A DNA stretch of 64,000 nucleotides from Streptosporangium roseum DSM 43021 (GTDB taxonomy: Bacteria > Actinomycetota > Actinomycetes > Streptosporangiales > Streptosporangiaceae): contig NC_013595.1 of the NCBI RefSeq assembly GCF_000024865.1, forward strand, positions 9,362,001-9,426,000. The letters are read 5' to 3'. Made by a program: the position numbers and the translations under genes. Positions 7,081 through 14,819 of the stretch are shown piece after piece. Each line of letters opens with the position of its first letter. The stretch's first letter is position 1. A model generated the notes under the pieces. The model worked only from the letters and a program-made list of their open reading frames with translations, had not been told where the DNA came from and ran no database searches.

Positions 7081-8271
7081 GTGCCGACCCCACGCGACAG
7101 ACAAGCACGAGTGGCGACCTGGGCCGCCTTCTTCGTCCAGGGTCTCTGCTTCGCCACCCTGCTCACCCATGTGATCGACCTGCAGCACAGGTTCGGGCTG
7201 AGCGACGGCGACCTCACCCTCGTCCTGCTGCTCGTTCCGGTGATCGCCGGCATCGGGAGCGTCGTGGCCGCCCCCCTGGCCGCCAGGTACGGCAGCGGCC
7301 CGGTCCTGCGGATCTCCCAGCTGGGCGTCTGCGCCGTCGTGGCCCTGTCCGGATGGAACACCGAGCTCGCCGGGCTGTACGTGCTCAGCGCCGTGTTCGG
7401 CCTGTTCGTCGGGGCGGTGGACGCGGCGATGAACATGCAGGCCGTCGCGGTCGAGCGCCGCTACGGCATGAGCGTGCTGACCGGTTTCCACGCCGTGTGG
7501 AGCGTCGGCTCGATGCTGGGCGCCGGGTTCAACTCCGCCTTCACCGCGCTCGGGATGGACCTGGGCTGGTCGTTCTCCATCCCGGTGGCCATCGGTGCCG
7601 CGATCTCAGCGATCATGCTTCCCCGGCTCTACGACCGGGACGGGGAGCGGGCTACGGCGCAGGCCGCGCGGACGGCGGCCAGGGTGCCGTGGCGGCCGAT
7701 CATCCCGCTCTGCCTGGCGATGGCGTTCCTCTACGTAGGCGACGCCGCGGTCTCCAACTACGGCACCGTCTACATGGAGAGCGCGCTGTCGGCGAGCGGC
7801 TGGCTGGTGCCCTTCGCCTATCTCGTCTACCAGGCGGCCATGCTCCTCGCGCGGGTCCCGGGGGACTTCGCCGTGCGCAGGTACGGCCCTGCCCCGGTCG
7901 TCCGCGTGGGAGCGGTGATCGCGGCCGTGGGCACGCTCGGCGTCGTCGCCGCCCCCGGTGTCCTGGTGGCCGTCCTGTCGTTCGGCCTGATCGGCATCGG
8001 CCTGTCGGTCATCGCGCCGCAGTCGTTCTCGGCGGCCGGCCGTCTCGGCGCCGGAGCCGAGACGGCGATCGCGCGCGTCAACATGTTCAACTACGTCGGC
8101 TTCCTCGTCGGCGCGGCCGTGGTCGGCACCATCAACGACACCGTGGACGCGCGGATGGCGTTCGTGCCCGCCGCCGTCGTGGTGGCCCTGATCGTGCCGC
8201 TGGCCAAGGGCTTCCAGCCGGATCCGGAGCTCACCGCTCAGAAGGTCAGAGGTTCAGAAGGTCAGAGGTAA
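7081..8271 (+). CDS. MFS transporter
   Basis: 396 residues with about twelve hydrophobic segments. It starts GTG at 7081 with a GGAGG ribosome site. Features are the N-terminal AAFFVQGLCFATLLTHV helix, LAARYGSGPVLRISQ in the loop between helices 2 and 3, and a second half beginning PWRPIIPLCLAMAFLYVGDAAVSNYGTVYMES. The last pattern is typical of the FucP/YfcJ-like or BsmR-type MFS proteins with internal AxxNYGxVYM motifs. The substrate is unknown. Divergence from a TetR gene favours a regulated exporter or a sugar-type facilitator. Confidence 0.85.
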   Translation: MPTPRDRQARVATWAAFFVQGLCFATLLTHVIDLQHRFGLSDGDLTLVLLLVPVIAGIGSVVAAPLAARYGSGPVLRISQLGVCAVVALSGWNTELAGLYVLSAVFGLFVGAVDAAMNMQAVAVERRYGMSVLTGFHAVWSVGSMLGAGFNSAFTALGMDLGWSFSIPVAIGAAISAIMLPRLYDRDGERATAQAARTAARVPWRPIIPLCLAMAFLYVGDAAVSNYGTVYMESALSASGWLVPFAYLVYQAAMLLARVPGDFAVRRYGPAPVVRVGAVIAAVGTLGVVAAPGVLVAVLSFGLIGIGLSVIAPQSFSAAGRLGAGAETAIARVNMFNYVGFLVGAAVVGTINDTVDARMAFVPAAVVVALIVPLAKGFQPDPELTAQKVRGSEGQR

Positions 8272-8446
8272 GGGGCCGCGCATCCGGCAGGAGGTGCCGA
8301 GCCGCCGGGCGCCGGCGGGCTCGCCGAGGTCGCCGATGGAGGCGGAGCCGTGGTCGCCGACCAGGACGACGGCGGGTTCGGCGACCTCCCGCACGGCGGT
8401 GGCGACCTCCCGCGTGGAGAATCCGGGCGTCAGCCCCGGGAGGAGG
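8254..8446 (-). pseudogene. Start-less coding remnant downstream of iolB
   Basis: Between the convergent MFS and iolB genes, a minus-strand frame of about 60 codons reads GVDLLPGLTPGFSTREV, VVLVGDHGSASIGDLGEPAG and ends after RMRGPLPLTF. Its third positions are almost all G or C, as in real genes here, but it has no plausible start: a TGA lies just upstream inside the iolB end. It overlaps the last codons of both neighbours. I do not recognise the family. It looks like the 3' remnant of a gene once following iolB in the inositol operon, though a chance frame cannot be excluded. Confidence 0.3.
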
Positions 8447-9268
8447 TCAACGCCACGCCTTCGTCATGGGGAGCCGGGGGTCGACCGCCTGCTCCGCCCA
8501 GGAGGAGCGGATCCAGGCGTGCCGAGGGTCGTCGCAGAAGGCCATGGACCGCTGGGGGGCGGGCCCGGCCAGCACGTTGAGGTAGTACAGGTCGTAGCCG
8601 GGGGCCGCCATCGACGGGCCGTGGTAGCCGTGCGGGACCAGCACCACGTCTCCGCCCGCCACCTCGGCCAGCGTGTCGTGGGTGCCGTAGACCCGCTGGT
8701 AGCCGGGGCCGCCCTCGAAGTAGTAGATCTCCTCCAGGACGGCCTCGTGCTCGGAGGCGGTGTCGTGCTTGTGCGGCGGGTAGGACGACCAGTTGCCGCC
8801 GGGGGTGAGCACCTCGACCGCGACGAGCTTGTCGCAGTCGAAGGCGTCCGGGGCGCAGAAGTTGTTGACCTGGCGGCTGGCCTGGCCGGCGCCGCGGACC
8901 TCGACCGGGACCTCGCGCGCCGGGCCGTACCGGACCGGGAAACTCCTGCTCGCCCGGGCGGCGGGGAACGCGAAACGGCCCGTGCCGGTGACCCGGGCGG
9001 TCGCGCCGACGGGCAGGTAGGCGAAGTCGCTGACCGCGTGGAAGACCGAGGTCCGGCCGTGCAACGTGAGCCGTACCCCGTCGCACTCGACCTCGCACGA
9101 GCCCGACAGGGGCAGGACCAGCATCTCCTCGTCGCCGGTGGTGAACTCCACGCTCTCGCCGGACAGGCAAAGCACGCGGAGCCCGGCGTAGACCCACCCG
9201 GCCGACTCGGGAGTGATGAACAGCGCCCACGGGGCCAGTGCCGCGCTGCCCGCGGGGATGAGGGTCAT
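8447..9268 (-). CDS. iolB: 5-deoxy-glucuronate isomerase
   Basis: 273 residues, a bicupin. IolB converts 5-deoxy-D-glucuronate to 2-deoxy-5-keto-D-gluconate in myo-inositol breakdown. Recognisable parts are LCLSGESVEFTTGDEEMLVLPLSGSCEVE in the first cupin, then VEVLTPGGNWSSYPPHKHDTASEHEAVLEEIYYFE, which holds the metal ligands (H-x-H...E), and DVVLVPHGYHGPSMAAPGYDLYYLNVLAGP near the end. The ATG at 9268 follows a GGGGAGGAGAGG ribosome site. It is the last gene of the minus-strand iol operon, 67 bp after the aldolase. Confidence 0.95.
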   Translation of the reverse strand: MTLIPAGSAALAPWALFITPESAGWVYAGLRVLCLSGESVEFTTGDEEMLVLPLSGSCEVECDGVRLTLHGRTSVFHAVSDFAYLPVGATARVTGTGRFAFPAARASRSFPVRYGPAREVPVEVRGAGQASRQVNNFCAPDAFDCDKLVAVEVLTPGGNWSSYPPHKHDTASEHEAVLEEIYYFEGGPGYQRVYGTHDTLAEVAGGDVVLVPHGYHGPSMAAPGYDLYYLNVLAGPAPQRSMAFCDDPRHAWIRSSWAEQAVDPRLPMTKAWR

Positions 9269-9335
9269 GGCCTCTCCTCCCCTCGTGGCCCGCCGGGACA
9301 TGACTTTCCGGCACCGCGCCTGCCCGATCGCTCGC

Positions 9336-10331
9336 TCAAGCCACCTCCAGCATCGCCACGGCGGTGTCGACGGCCGCTGCCACGTCGTCATCGGAGGGAT
9401 ACAGCAACGCGCGGCCGACCACAAGCCCCCGCACGCCGGGAAGTCTGAGTGCTTCGCGCCAGGCGGTGTAGGCCCGCTGGGGAGCGTCCCCGGGGTCGCC
9501 GCCGAGCAGCAGGGTCGGCAGCGTCGTGGCGCGCATCACCCGTTCCATGTCGTCGACCACCGGGATCTTCAGCCAGGTGTGCGCGGAGGTCGCGCCCAGC
9601 CCCTGGCCGACGTGAATGGAACGGATGACGCCCTCGGCGGACAGGTCGTGGACGACCGTCCCGCCGGCCCGCCTCGACCAGAACGGCTCGATCATCGCGA
9701 CCAGGCCGTGCGAGGCCAGCTCGGTGATCGCCCTGGCGCAGGACTCCAGGGTGGCGGCGGTGACGGGGTCGTCCAGGCCGATCCGGCAGAGCATCTTGCC
9801 GCCGTCCAGCCCCATCCGGACGATCGAGGCGGTGTCGTAGGCGGTGAAGCGGTCGTCGAACTCGAACGCCGAGCCCTGCACGCCGCCCCGGTTCATCGAC
9901 CCGATGACGAGCTTGCCCTCCAGGGCGCCGAGCAGCAGCAGGTCCTCGACGATGTCGGGGGTGGCCAGCAGCCCGTCCACGCCGGGCCTGGCCAGGGCGG
10001 TCGTCAGCCGGTCGAGCAGGCCGGCGCGGCTCTCCATGGCCATCGGGCGGTCACCGACGCCGAGCGCGCCGCGCGCCGGGTGGTCGGCCGCGATGACGAG
10101 GATCCGGTCGCGCTCCTCCAGCAGTCCCCTGCGCCGCCGTACGGCGGCCGCCTCCGCGATCCGGCCGGGGAAGCGCGCGCGGATGTCGAGCAGGGCCCGG
10201 TAGCCCTCCTCCCCGATGTGCCCGGAGACGCCCGCACGCCCGGGCGCGCCCGAGCCCGGTGCCGCGATCGCACTCCCGGGGACGCCTCCGTTCCCTGCCG
10301 CGCCCGGCGGTCCCGGAACGGCCCCGCTCAC
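9336..10331 (-). CDS. Cgl0158-type (beta/alpha)8-barrel aldolase of inositol catabolism
   Basis: About 331 residues from a GTG at 10331 that overlaps the iolC stop as GTGA. The core reads EERDRILVIAADHPARGALGVG, DGLLATPDIVEDLLLLGALEGKLVIGSMNRGG, GGKMLCRIGLDD, VAMIEPFWSR, HTWLKIPVV and LPTLLLGGDPGDAP. This is a class I aldolase-type TIM barrel in which the Lys of the LKIPV strand is the likely Schiff-base residue. Proteins of this family sit in actinobacterial iol clusters. They probably take the role of IolJ, cleaving 2-deoxy-5-keto-gluconate-6-phosphate to dihydroxyacetone phosphate and malonic semialdehyde; this is inferred from context. The first ~45 residues are Pro/Gly/Ala-rich and unconserved-looking, so an internal GTG may be the true start. 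Confidence 0.8.
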   Translation of the reverse strand: MSGAVPGPPGAAGNGGVPGSAIAAPGSGAPGRAGVSGHIGEEGYRALLDIRARFPGRIAEAAAVRRRRGLLEERDRILVIAADHPARGALGVGDRPMAMESRAGLLDRLTTALARPGVDGLLATPDIVEDLLLLGALEGKLVIGSMNRGGVQGSAFEFDDRFTAYDTASIVRMGLDGGKMLCRIGLDDPVTAATLESCARAITELASHGLVAMIEPFWSRRAGGTVVHDLSAEGVIRSIHVGQGLGATSAHTWLKIPVVDDMERVMRATTLPTLLLGGDPGDAPQRAYTAWREALRLPGVRGLVVGRALLYPSDDDVAAAVDTAVAMLEVA

Positions 10332-11293
10332 CACTCTCCGCCCTGTGCCCGGCCCGGCCACTCCGCACCGAGCACGTTCTCGATCTCGTCGAGGGTGGGC
10401 ATCGCCGGCGCGCACGCCAACCGCCCGGCCACGATCGCCCCCGCCGCGTTCGCGAACCCCAACACCCGCTCCAACGGCCACCCCGCCAGCAGCCCGTGAC
10501 ACAACGCCCCACCGAAGGCATCCCCCGCCCCCAGCCCGTTGACCACCTCCACCTCCACCGGCGCCACCTCCACCGTCTCCCCCGCACGCATCCCGACCAC
10601 CCCCGCCGACCCCCGCTTCACCACCGCCAACTCCACCCCCGCCTCCAGCAGCAACCGGCCCGCCTCGAACGGATCCCGCGTCCCGGTGGCCACCTCCACC
10701 TCATCCAGATTCCCCACCGCCACCGTCACCTGCCCCAGCGCCCGCCGCACCTGCACCCGCGCCGCCCGCGCATCCGACCAGAACATCGGCCGGTAATCCA
10801 GATCCAGCACCGTGTGCGCCCGCCGCCCCCGCGCCCGCCACGCCGCCCAGTGCGCCCCCCGCGACGGCTCCTGACACAACCCCGTCACCGTCGCCCACAA
10901 CAACCGGCTCCCGGCCACCGCCTCCAGATCCAACTCCCCCGCCAGGATCTCCAGATCCGGCGCCTTCGGCCAGCGATAGAAATACAGCGGGAAATCCTCC
11001 GGCGGCCGGATCTCACAGAACGTCACCGGCGTCGGCAGCCCCGGCACCGCACTGACATACCGGTCATCGACCCCGTACTCCCGCAACGCATCATGAACGA
11101 ACAACCCGAACGGATCGGCGCCGGTCCGGGTGATCACCGCACTGGAACGGCCCAGCCGCGCCGCGGCCACCGCCACGTTGACCGGACTGCCGCCCAGATA
11201 CTTGCCGAAGGTCTCCACCCGCCGCAGCGACACCCCCACCTGCAACGGATAGATGTCCACCCCGACCCGCCCCATGGTCAGGACCTCGATCAT
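10328..11293 (-). CDS. iolC: 5-dehydro-2-deoxygluconokinase
   Basis: 321 residues, a PfkB/ribokinase-fold sugar kinase. It phosphorylates 2-deoxy-5-keto-D-gluconate with ATP. Seen are the N-terminal GRVGVDIYP, the substrate-binding GGSPVNVAVAAARLG (PfkB signature 1), DLDYRPMFW and the catalytic VNGLGAGDAFGGALCHGLL (signature 2 with the base Asp). It overlaps iolE upstream (ATGA) and the aldolase downstream (GTGA), so translation is coupled. Codon use is unlike its neighbours: G-ending codons such as TTG, GTG, GGG and GCG dominate, while adjacent iol genes prefer C-ending codons. As a result the plus strand of this gene is strikingly C-rich. Confidence 0.93.
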   Translation of the reverse strand: MIEVLTMGRVGVDIYPLQVGVSLRRVETFGKYLGGSPVNVAVAAARLGRSSAVITRTGADPFGLFVHDALREYGVDDRYVSAVPGLPTPVTFCEIRPPEDFPLYFYRWPKAPDLEILAGELDLEAVAGSRLLWATVTGLCQEPSRGAHWAAWRARGRRAHTVLDLDYRPMFWSDARAARVQVRRALGQVTVAVGNLDEVEVATGTRDPFEAGRLLLEAGVELAVVKRGSAGVVGMRAGETVEVAPVEVEVVNGLGAGDAFGGALCHGLLAGWPLERVLGFANAAGAIVAGRLACAPAMPTLDEIENVLGAEWPGRAQGGEW

Positions 11294-12225
11294 GCAAGCC
11301 CCTCGCTCCGGCGGTCGCCGGCGTCCGCCGGGGCGCCGGGCCCGGAGCCCCGCCCGTCGCCGCGGTCGCCGTTCACGAGTCCTCGCAGGTACGCCAGGCT
11401 CTCGCGGACGTTCTCCCTGGGGCCGGCGCCGTCGCCGGGGCCGAGGATGACGTCCTGCTCCATGACGTACCAGCCCGCGTATCCGGCGGCGCCCAGACCG
11501 GCGACGATGCCGGGGACGTCCACGTCGCCGCGGCCGAGCGGGCGGTAGATCCCCGCCTTCACGGCCTCGGTGTAGGACAGCTCACCGGACCTGACCCTCT
11601 CGGCCAGGGCGGCGTCGACGTCCTTGAGGTGGACGTGCGCGATGCGGCTCGCTGCGCGGGTGACCAGCTCGCCGGGGTCGGTGCCGCCGATGAGCAGGTG
11701 GCCGGTGTCCAGGCAGAGCGGGACCGCGCTGCCGCCGAGCACCCGGTCCACCTCCTCGGGACTCTCCACCATGGTCCCCACGTGCGGATGCAGGGTGACC
11801 GTGCGGCCGAACTCCTTGGCGTTCTTGAGGATCCGCCCCAGGTTGGCCAGCAAGGTCTTCCAGCCCCGCGCCTCCAGGGCGGGCTTGGCGTCGTAGCTCT
11901 CGCCGCCGGTGGACGCGGCCAGCACGACCACCTCCACGTCGCCGTCCCTGAAGGCGCGCATGGCGCCCCGGACCTCCGGGAGCGGGTCGTGGTGGGGGTC
12001 GTGCAGCACCACGGGGACGAAGCCGCCGACCGCGCGCAGGCCGTACCCGTCGAGCAGGGAGCGGCAGCGCGACGGCGAGGGTGGCAGGAAGCCCTGGGGC
12101 CCCAGCTCGGTGGCTGTCAGGCCCAGCTCCCGCATCTCGGCGAGCACCTGGGAGCGGTCGAGCTGGCGGCCCCAGCCGGGGACCTCGCACACGCCCCAGG
12201 AGATGGGGGCACCGGCCGTCTTCAA
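11290..12225 (-). CDS. iolE: Inosose dehydratase-type sugar phosphate isomerase/epimerase
   Basis: 311 residues, a TIM barrel of the AP-endonuclease-2 family. IolE dehydrates scyllo-inosose to the diketone used by IolD. The start MKTAGAPISWGVCEVPGWG is the hallmark of IolE (A-P-I-S-W-G-V-x-E). Further motifs are LGLTATELGPQGFLP, VTLHPHVGTMVESPEEVDRVL, LCLDTGHLLIGGTDP and IAHVHLKDVDA, supplying His, Glu and Asp metal ligands, and the end GWYVMEQDV. The C-terminal ~20 residues are a Gly/Asp/Arg tail. Its start overlaps the iolG stop by ATGA and its stop overlaps the iolC start. Confidence 0.9.
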   Translation of the reverse strand: MKTAGAPISWGVCEVPGWGRQLDRSQVLAEMRELGLTATELGPQGFLPPSPSRCRSLLDGYGLRAVGGFVPVVLHDPHHDPLPEVRGAMRAFRDGDVEVVVLAASTGGESYDAKPALEARGWKTLLANLGRILKNAKEFGRTVTLHPHVGTMVESPEEVDRVLGGSAVPLCLDTGHLLIGGTDPGELVTRAASRIAHVHLKDVDAALAERVRSGELSYTEAVKAGIYRPLGRGDVDVPGIVAGLGAAGYAGWYVMEQDVILGPGDGAGPRENVRESLAYLRGLVNGDRGDGRGSGPGAPADAGDRRSEGLA

Positions 12226-13199
12226 CTGATTACCTCCGCTGTGCGGACCGGACGCCCCTCGTGCCTGGAGAGCTCGGCGGCCTCCGCGAGATAGAGCGCG
12301 GCCAGGGCGTCCTCAACTGTGCAGGGACTGTCCGTCTCCCCGCGTGCGGCACCGAGAAACGCGCCGAGTTCGGCGATGTAGGCGGCCTCGAACCTCGTGA
12401 CGAAGTCCGGCCACGGCTCGCCCGGCGGCTGCAGCCCCTCGGCGCTGGTGAGCGGCGCGCGCGGGTCGAGGCCGACCGCCCGGGTCCGCAGGGTGCCCGC
12501 CAGCTCCATCCGCACGTCGTAGCCGGCGCCGTTGTAACGGGAGCCCTGCAGGGTGACCAGCGTGCCGTCGTCCAGGGTGAGCAGGGCGGCACTGTTGTCG
12601 ACGTCGCCGGCCTCGGCGAAGAACGCCTCGCCCCGGTTGGAGCCGGTCGCGTAGACGCTCTCCACCTCGCGGCCGGTGACCCAGCGCAGGATGTCGAAGT
12701 CGTGGATGTGGCAGTCCCGGAAGATGCCGCCGGACATGGGGACGTAGCCGGGGGCCGGGGGCGCCGGGTCCGCGGTGATCATGTGCACCCGGTGCAGCGC
12801 GCCGAGCTCGCCGCTCCGCAGCGCCTCGCGCGCGGCCGTGTAGCCGGCGTCGAAGCGGCGCTGGAAGCCGATGTGCACGACCGTCCCGCTCTGCCTGGCA
12901 GCCTTGAGCACCCGGAGCGTGTCCTCCACCCCCGTGGCGACCGGCTTCTCGCAGAAGGCCGGCACCCCCTGGGCGCAGGCCCGCATCAGGAGCTCGGCGT
13001 GGGTGGCGGTGGGGGTGGCGATGACCACGGCGTCGGCGTCGAGGGCGTCTCCCACCCTGGCGTTCAGCCGGGCGGCGACCTCGGCCGCCCGCGCGGCGTC
13101 CGCGTCGGCCACCACCAGCTCGTCGACCCAGGGATGCGCCGCCAGCGTCGCGGCGTGGAATGCCCCGATCCGGCCGAGACCTAGCAGACCAACACGCAT
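12222..13199 (-). CDS. iolG: Gfo/Idh/MocA family inositol 2-dehydrogenase
   Basis: About 325 residues. The Rossmann fold begins MRVGLLGLGRIGAFHAATLA; the EKP catalytic motif is in GVPAFCEKPVATG, and GGIFRDCHIHDFDILRWVTG carries the D-x-x-x-H pair of inositol dehydrogenases. The enzyme oxidises myo-inositol to scyllo-inosose with NAD. It is the first gene of the operon; two ATGs overlap (13202 and 13199) and the second is better spaced from GGAGG. The exact inositol or sugar substrate cannot be fixed from sequence, but its place ahead of iolE and iolC supports IolG. Confidence 0.88.
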   Translation of the reverse strand: MRVGLLGLGRIGAFHAATLAAHPWVDELVVADADAARAAEVAARLNARVGDALDADAVVIATPTATHAELLMRACAQGVPAFCEKPVATGVEDTLRVLKAARQSGTVVHIGFQRRFDAGYTAAREALRSGELGALHRVHMITADPAPPAPGYVPMSGGIFRDCHIHDFDILRWVTGREVESVYATGSNRGEAFFAEAGDVDNSAALLTLDDGTLVTLQGSRYNGAGYDVRMELAGTLRTRAVGLDPRAPLTSAEGLQPPGEPWPDFVTRFEAAYIAELGAFLGAARGETDSPCTVEDALAALYLAEAAELSRHEGRPVRTAEVIS

Positions 13200-13232
13200 C
13201 ATGCCTCCGAGGGAGATAGCGGCTGGTCTTCA

Positions 13233-13262
13233 GTTCTAAGCGAAGAGATCGGAAGCCGTCAA
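13233..13262 (-). promoter_or_regulatory. Possible promoter of the iol operon
   Basis: On the minus strand TTGACG (13262-13257) is followed after 16-18 bp by CTTAGA/TAGAAC (around 13240-13233), 35-40 bp upstream of the iolG start. The -35 box is good and the -10 box is weak. No clear operator dyad is visible beside it. Confidence 0.35.
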
Positions 13263-13315
13263 GGGTTTGTCAGGACATACGGACGATCTATCACCTGCGG
13301 CGCGGAGCCTCGCCG

Positions 13316-14761
13316 TCAGCGCCGCAGCCCGGCCGCGAAGGCGCGGATGGCCTGGTCGGCGCGGTGGACGGGGAGGCGGGCGAAACCCATGACCAGGGCG
13401 GGCGGCCCCGGGGTGCCGCGCATCGCACCCACCGGCTCGGCGGCGAGGCCGCATGCCTGGGCCGCCTCGGTGGCCTGCGACTCGTCGCAGCCGCCGGGGA
13501 GTTCGGCGAACAGGTGCAGCCCGGCGGAGACGCCGTGCACCCTGATCTCGGGGAGATGCTCGGCCAGCGCCCGCACGAACGCGTCACGCCGGGCACGGTA
13601 CTCCCGGCGCATCCTCCTCAGATGCCGGTCGTAGCCGCCGTTGCCGATGAGGTCCGCCAGCGCGTACTGCTCCAGGACCGGCGAGCCCAGATCCAGCTCG
13701 CCGCGGGCCCGCCGTACCGACTCGGCGATCCCCGGCGGGGCCACCACCCAGCCCAGCCGGAGCCCCGGGGCCAGGGACTTGCTCACGCTGCCCGCCAGGA
13801 CCACCCGGCCGGGGGCGAGCCCCTGCAGGCAGCCCACCGGATCGCGGTCGAACCGGAACTCCGCGTCGTAGTCGTCCTCAAGGATCGTCGCGCCGGTCCC
13901 GGCGGCCCACTCGATCAGCTCGGCGCGGCGGCGGGGGGAGAGCACGACTCCGGTGGGGTACTGGTGGGCGGGGGTCAGCAGCACCGCCCGCGCCCCGGTC
14001 GCGGCCAGGGCCCCGACGTCGATCCCCTCCCTGTCCACCGGGACCGCGACCAGGTCGGCCCCCGCCGCGCGGAGCAGCGGGAGCTGGCGCACGCCGGCCG
14101 GGTCCTCCACGGCCAGCCGGATCCGGCCGGGAGGCGGCACGGGGTGGGCGAGACGGTCGACGAACCAGTTCAGGTCGTGGCCGGCCCGGCCCTCGGGGAG
14201 CTGCCCGGCGAGCGCCTGGACCGTGAGGCTCAGCCCCTGGGCCACCCCGCCCACGATCACGATGTCGTCGGGGCCGGCGTCCGCCGCGCGGACCCTCCGC
14301 AGGTAGTCGGCCAGCTCCTCGCGCAGGGCCGGGACGCCGCCGGGGTCTCCGTAGTCCAGCGCGTCGGCGGGCAGGGTGGCGAGCGCCCGCCTGATCGAGG
14401 CGAGCCACCGCTCACGCGGGAAGGCGCTCAGGTCGGGGGATGTGGAGCGGTGGCCGTAGTACGGCTCGAAGGCGGGCACCAGGGGGTCGCGGAGGGCCGC
14501 GCCCGGGGGCCGGCTCGCCGCCGGGGCCACGCTGGTGCCCGCGCCGACCCGGGAGATCAGCAGTCCCTCCGCGACGAGCTGCTCGTAGGCCTCCACGACC
14601 ACGCCGCGCGACAGCCCCAGATCCCTGGCCAGCTCCCTGCTGGCGGGCAGCCGCCCGCCGGCCGGGAGCCTGCCCTGCCGTACGGCCTCCCGGAGCTCGC
14701 GGGCGATCTGCCCGGCGATCCCACCCGCCGCCCGGTCGACGACCAGATGCAGATCGGCCAA
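13316..14761 (-). CDS. MocR-family regulator (GntR HTH fused to aminotransferase domain)
   Basis: 481 residues from a TTG at 14761 preceded by AGAGGA. The winged HTH (residues ~10-75) reads GIAGQIARELREAVRQGRLPAGGRLPASRELARDLGLSRGVVVEAYEQLVAEGLLISRVGAGTSV. After a linker comes a fold-type I PLP domain with DYGDPGGVPALREELADYL, TPAHQYPTGVVLS, LEDDYDAEFRFD and SVSKSLAPGLRLGW, where the Lys should bind pyridoxal phosphate. It diverges from a DMT transporter with only 58 bp between starts, the arrangement of MocR regulators that control EamA exporters. The effector, perhaps an amino acid or amine bound as an external aldimine, is unknown. It lies 3' of the iol operon promoter but probably is not part of it. 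Confidence 0.9.
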   Translation of the reverse strand: MADLHLVVDRAAGGIAGQIARELREAVRQGRLPAGGRLPASRELARDLGLSRGVVVEAYEQLVAEGLLISRVGAGTSVAPAASRPPGAALRDPLVPAFEPYYGHRSTSPDLSAFPRERWLASIRRALATLPADALDYGDPGGVPALREELADYLRRVRAADAGPDDIVIVGGVAQGLSLTVQALAGQLPEGRAGHDLNWFVDRLAHPVPPPGRIRLAVEDPAGVRQLPLLRAAGADLVAVPVDREGIDVGALAATGARAVLLTPAHQYPTGVVLSPRRRAELIEWAAGTGATILEDDYDAEFRFDRDPVGCLQGLAPGRVVLAGSVSKSLAPGLRLGWVVAPPGIAESVRRARGELDLGSPVLEQYALADLIGNGGYDRHLRRMRREYRARRDAFVRALAEHLPEIRVHGVSAGLHLFAELPGGCDESQATEAAQACGLAAEPVGAMRGTPGPPALVMGFARLPVHRADQAIRAFAAGLRR

Positions 14762-14808
14762 TTGGTCCTCTTTTTCAGCGCTTAATTGGACCCTGTGCGG
14801 GAACCATT
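14761..14808. promoter_or_regulatory. Direct repeats in the MocR/EamA intergenic region
   Basis: ATTGGTCC at 14761-14768 and ATTGGACC at 14785-14792 are in direct orientation 24 bp apart, with a related CCATTGG near 14804. MocR proteins usually bind direct repeats between divergent genes. The spacing of about two helical turns and the position over both starts fit an operator, but this is inference. Confidence 0.4.
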
Positions 14809-14819
14809 GGCTTCCTAGC

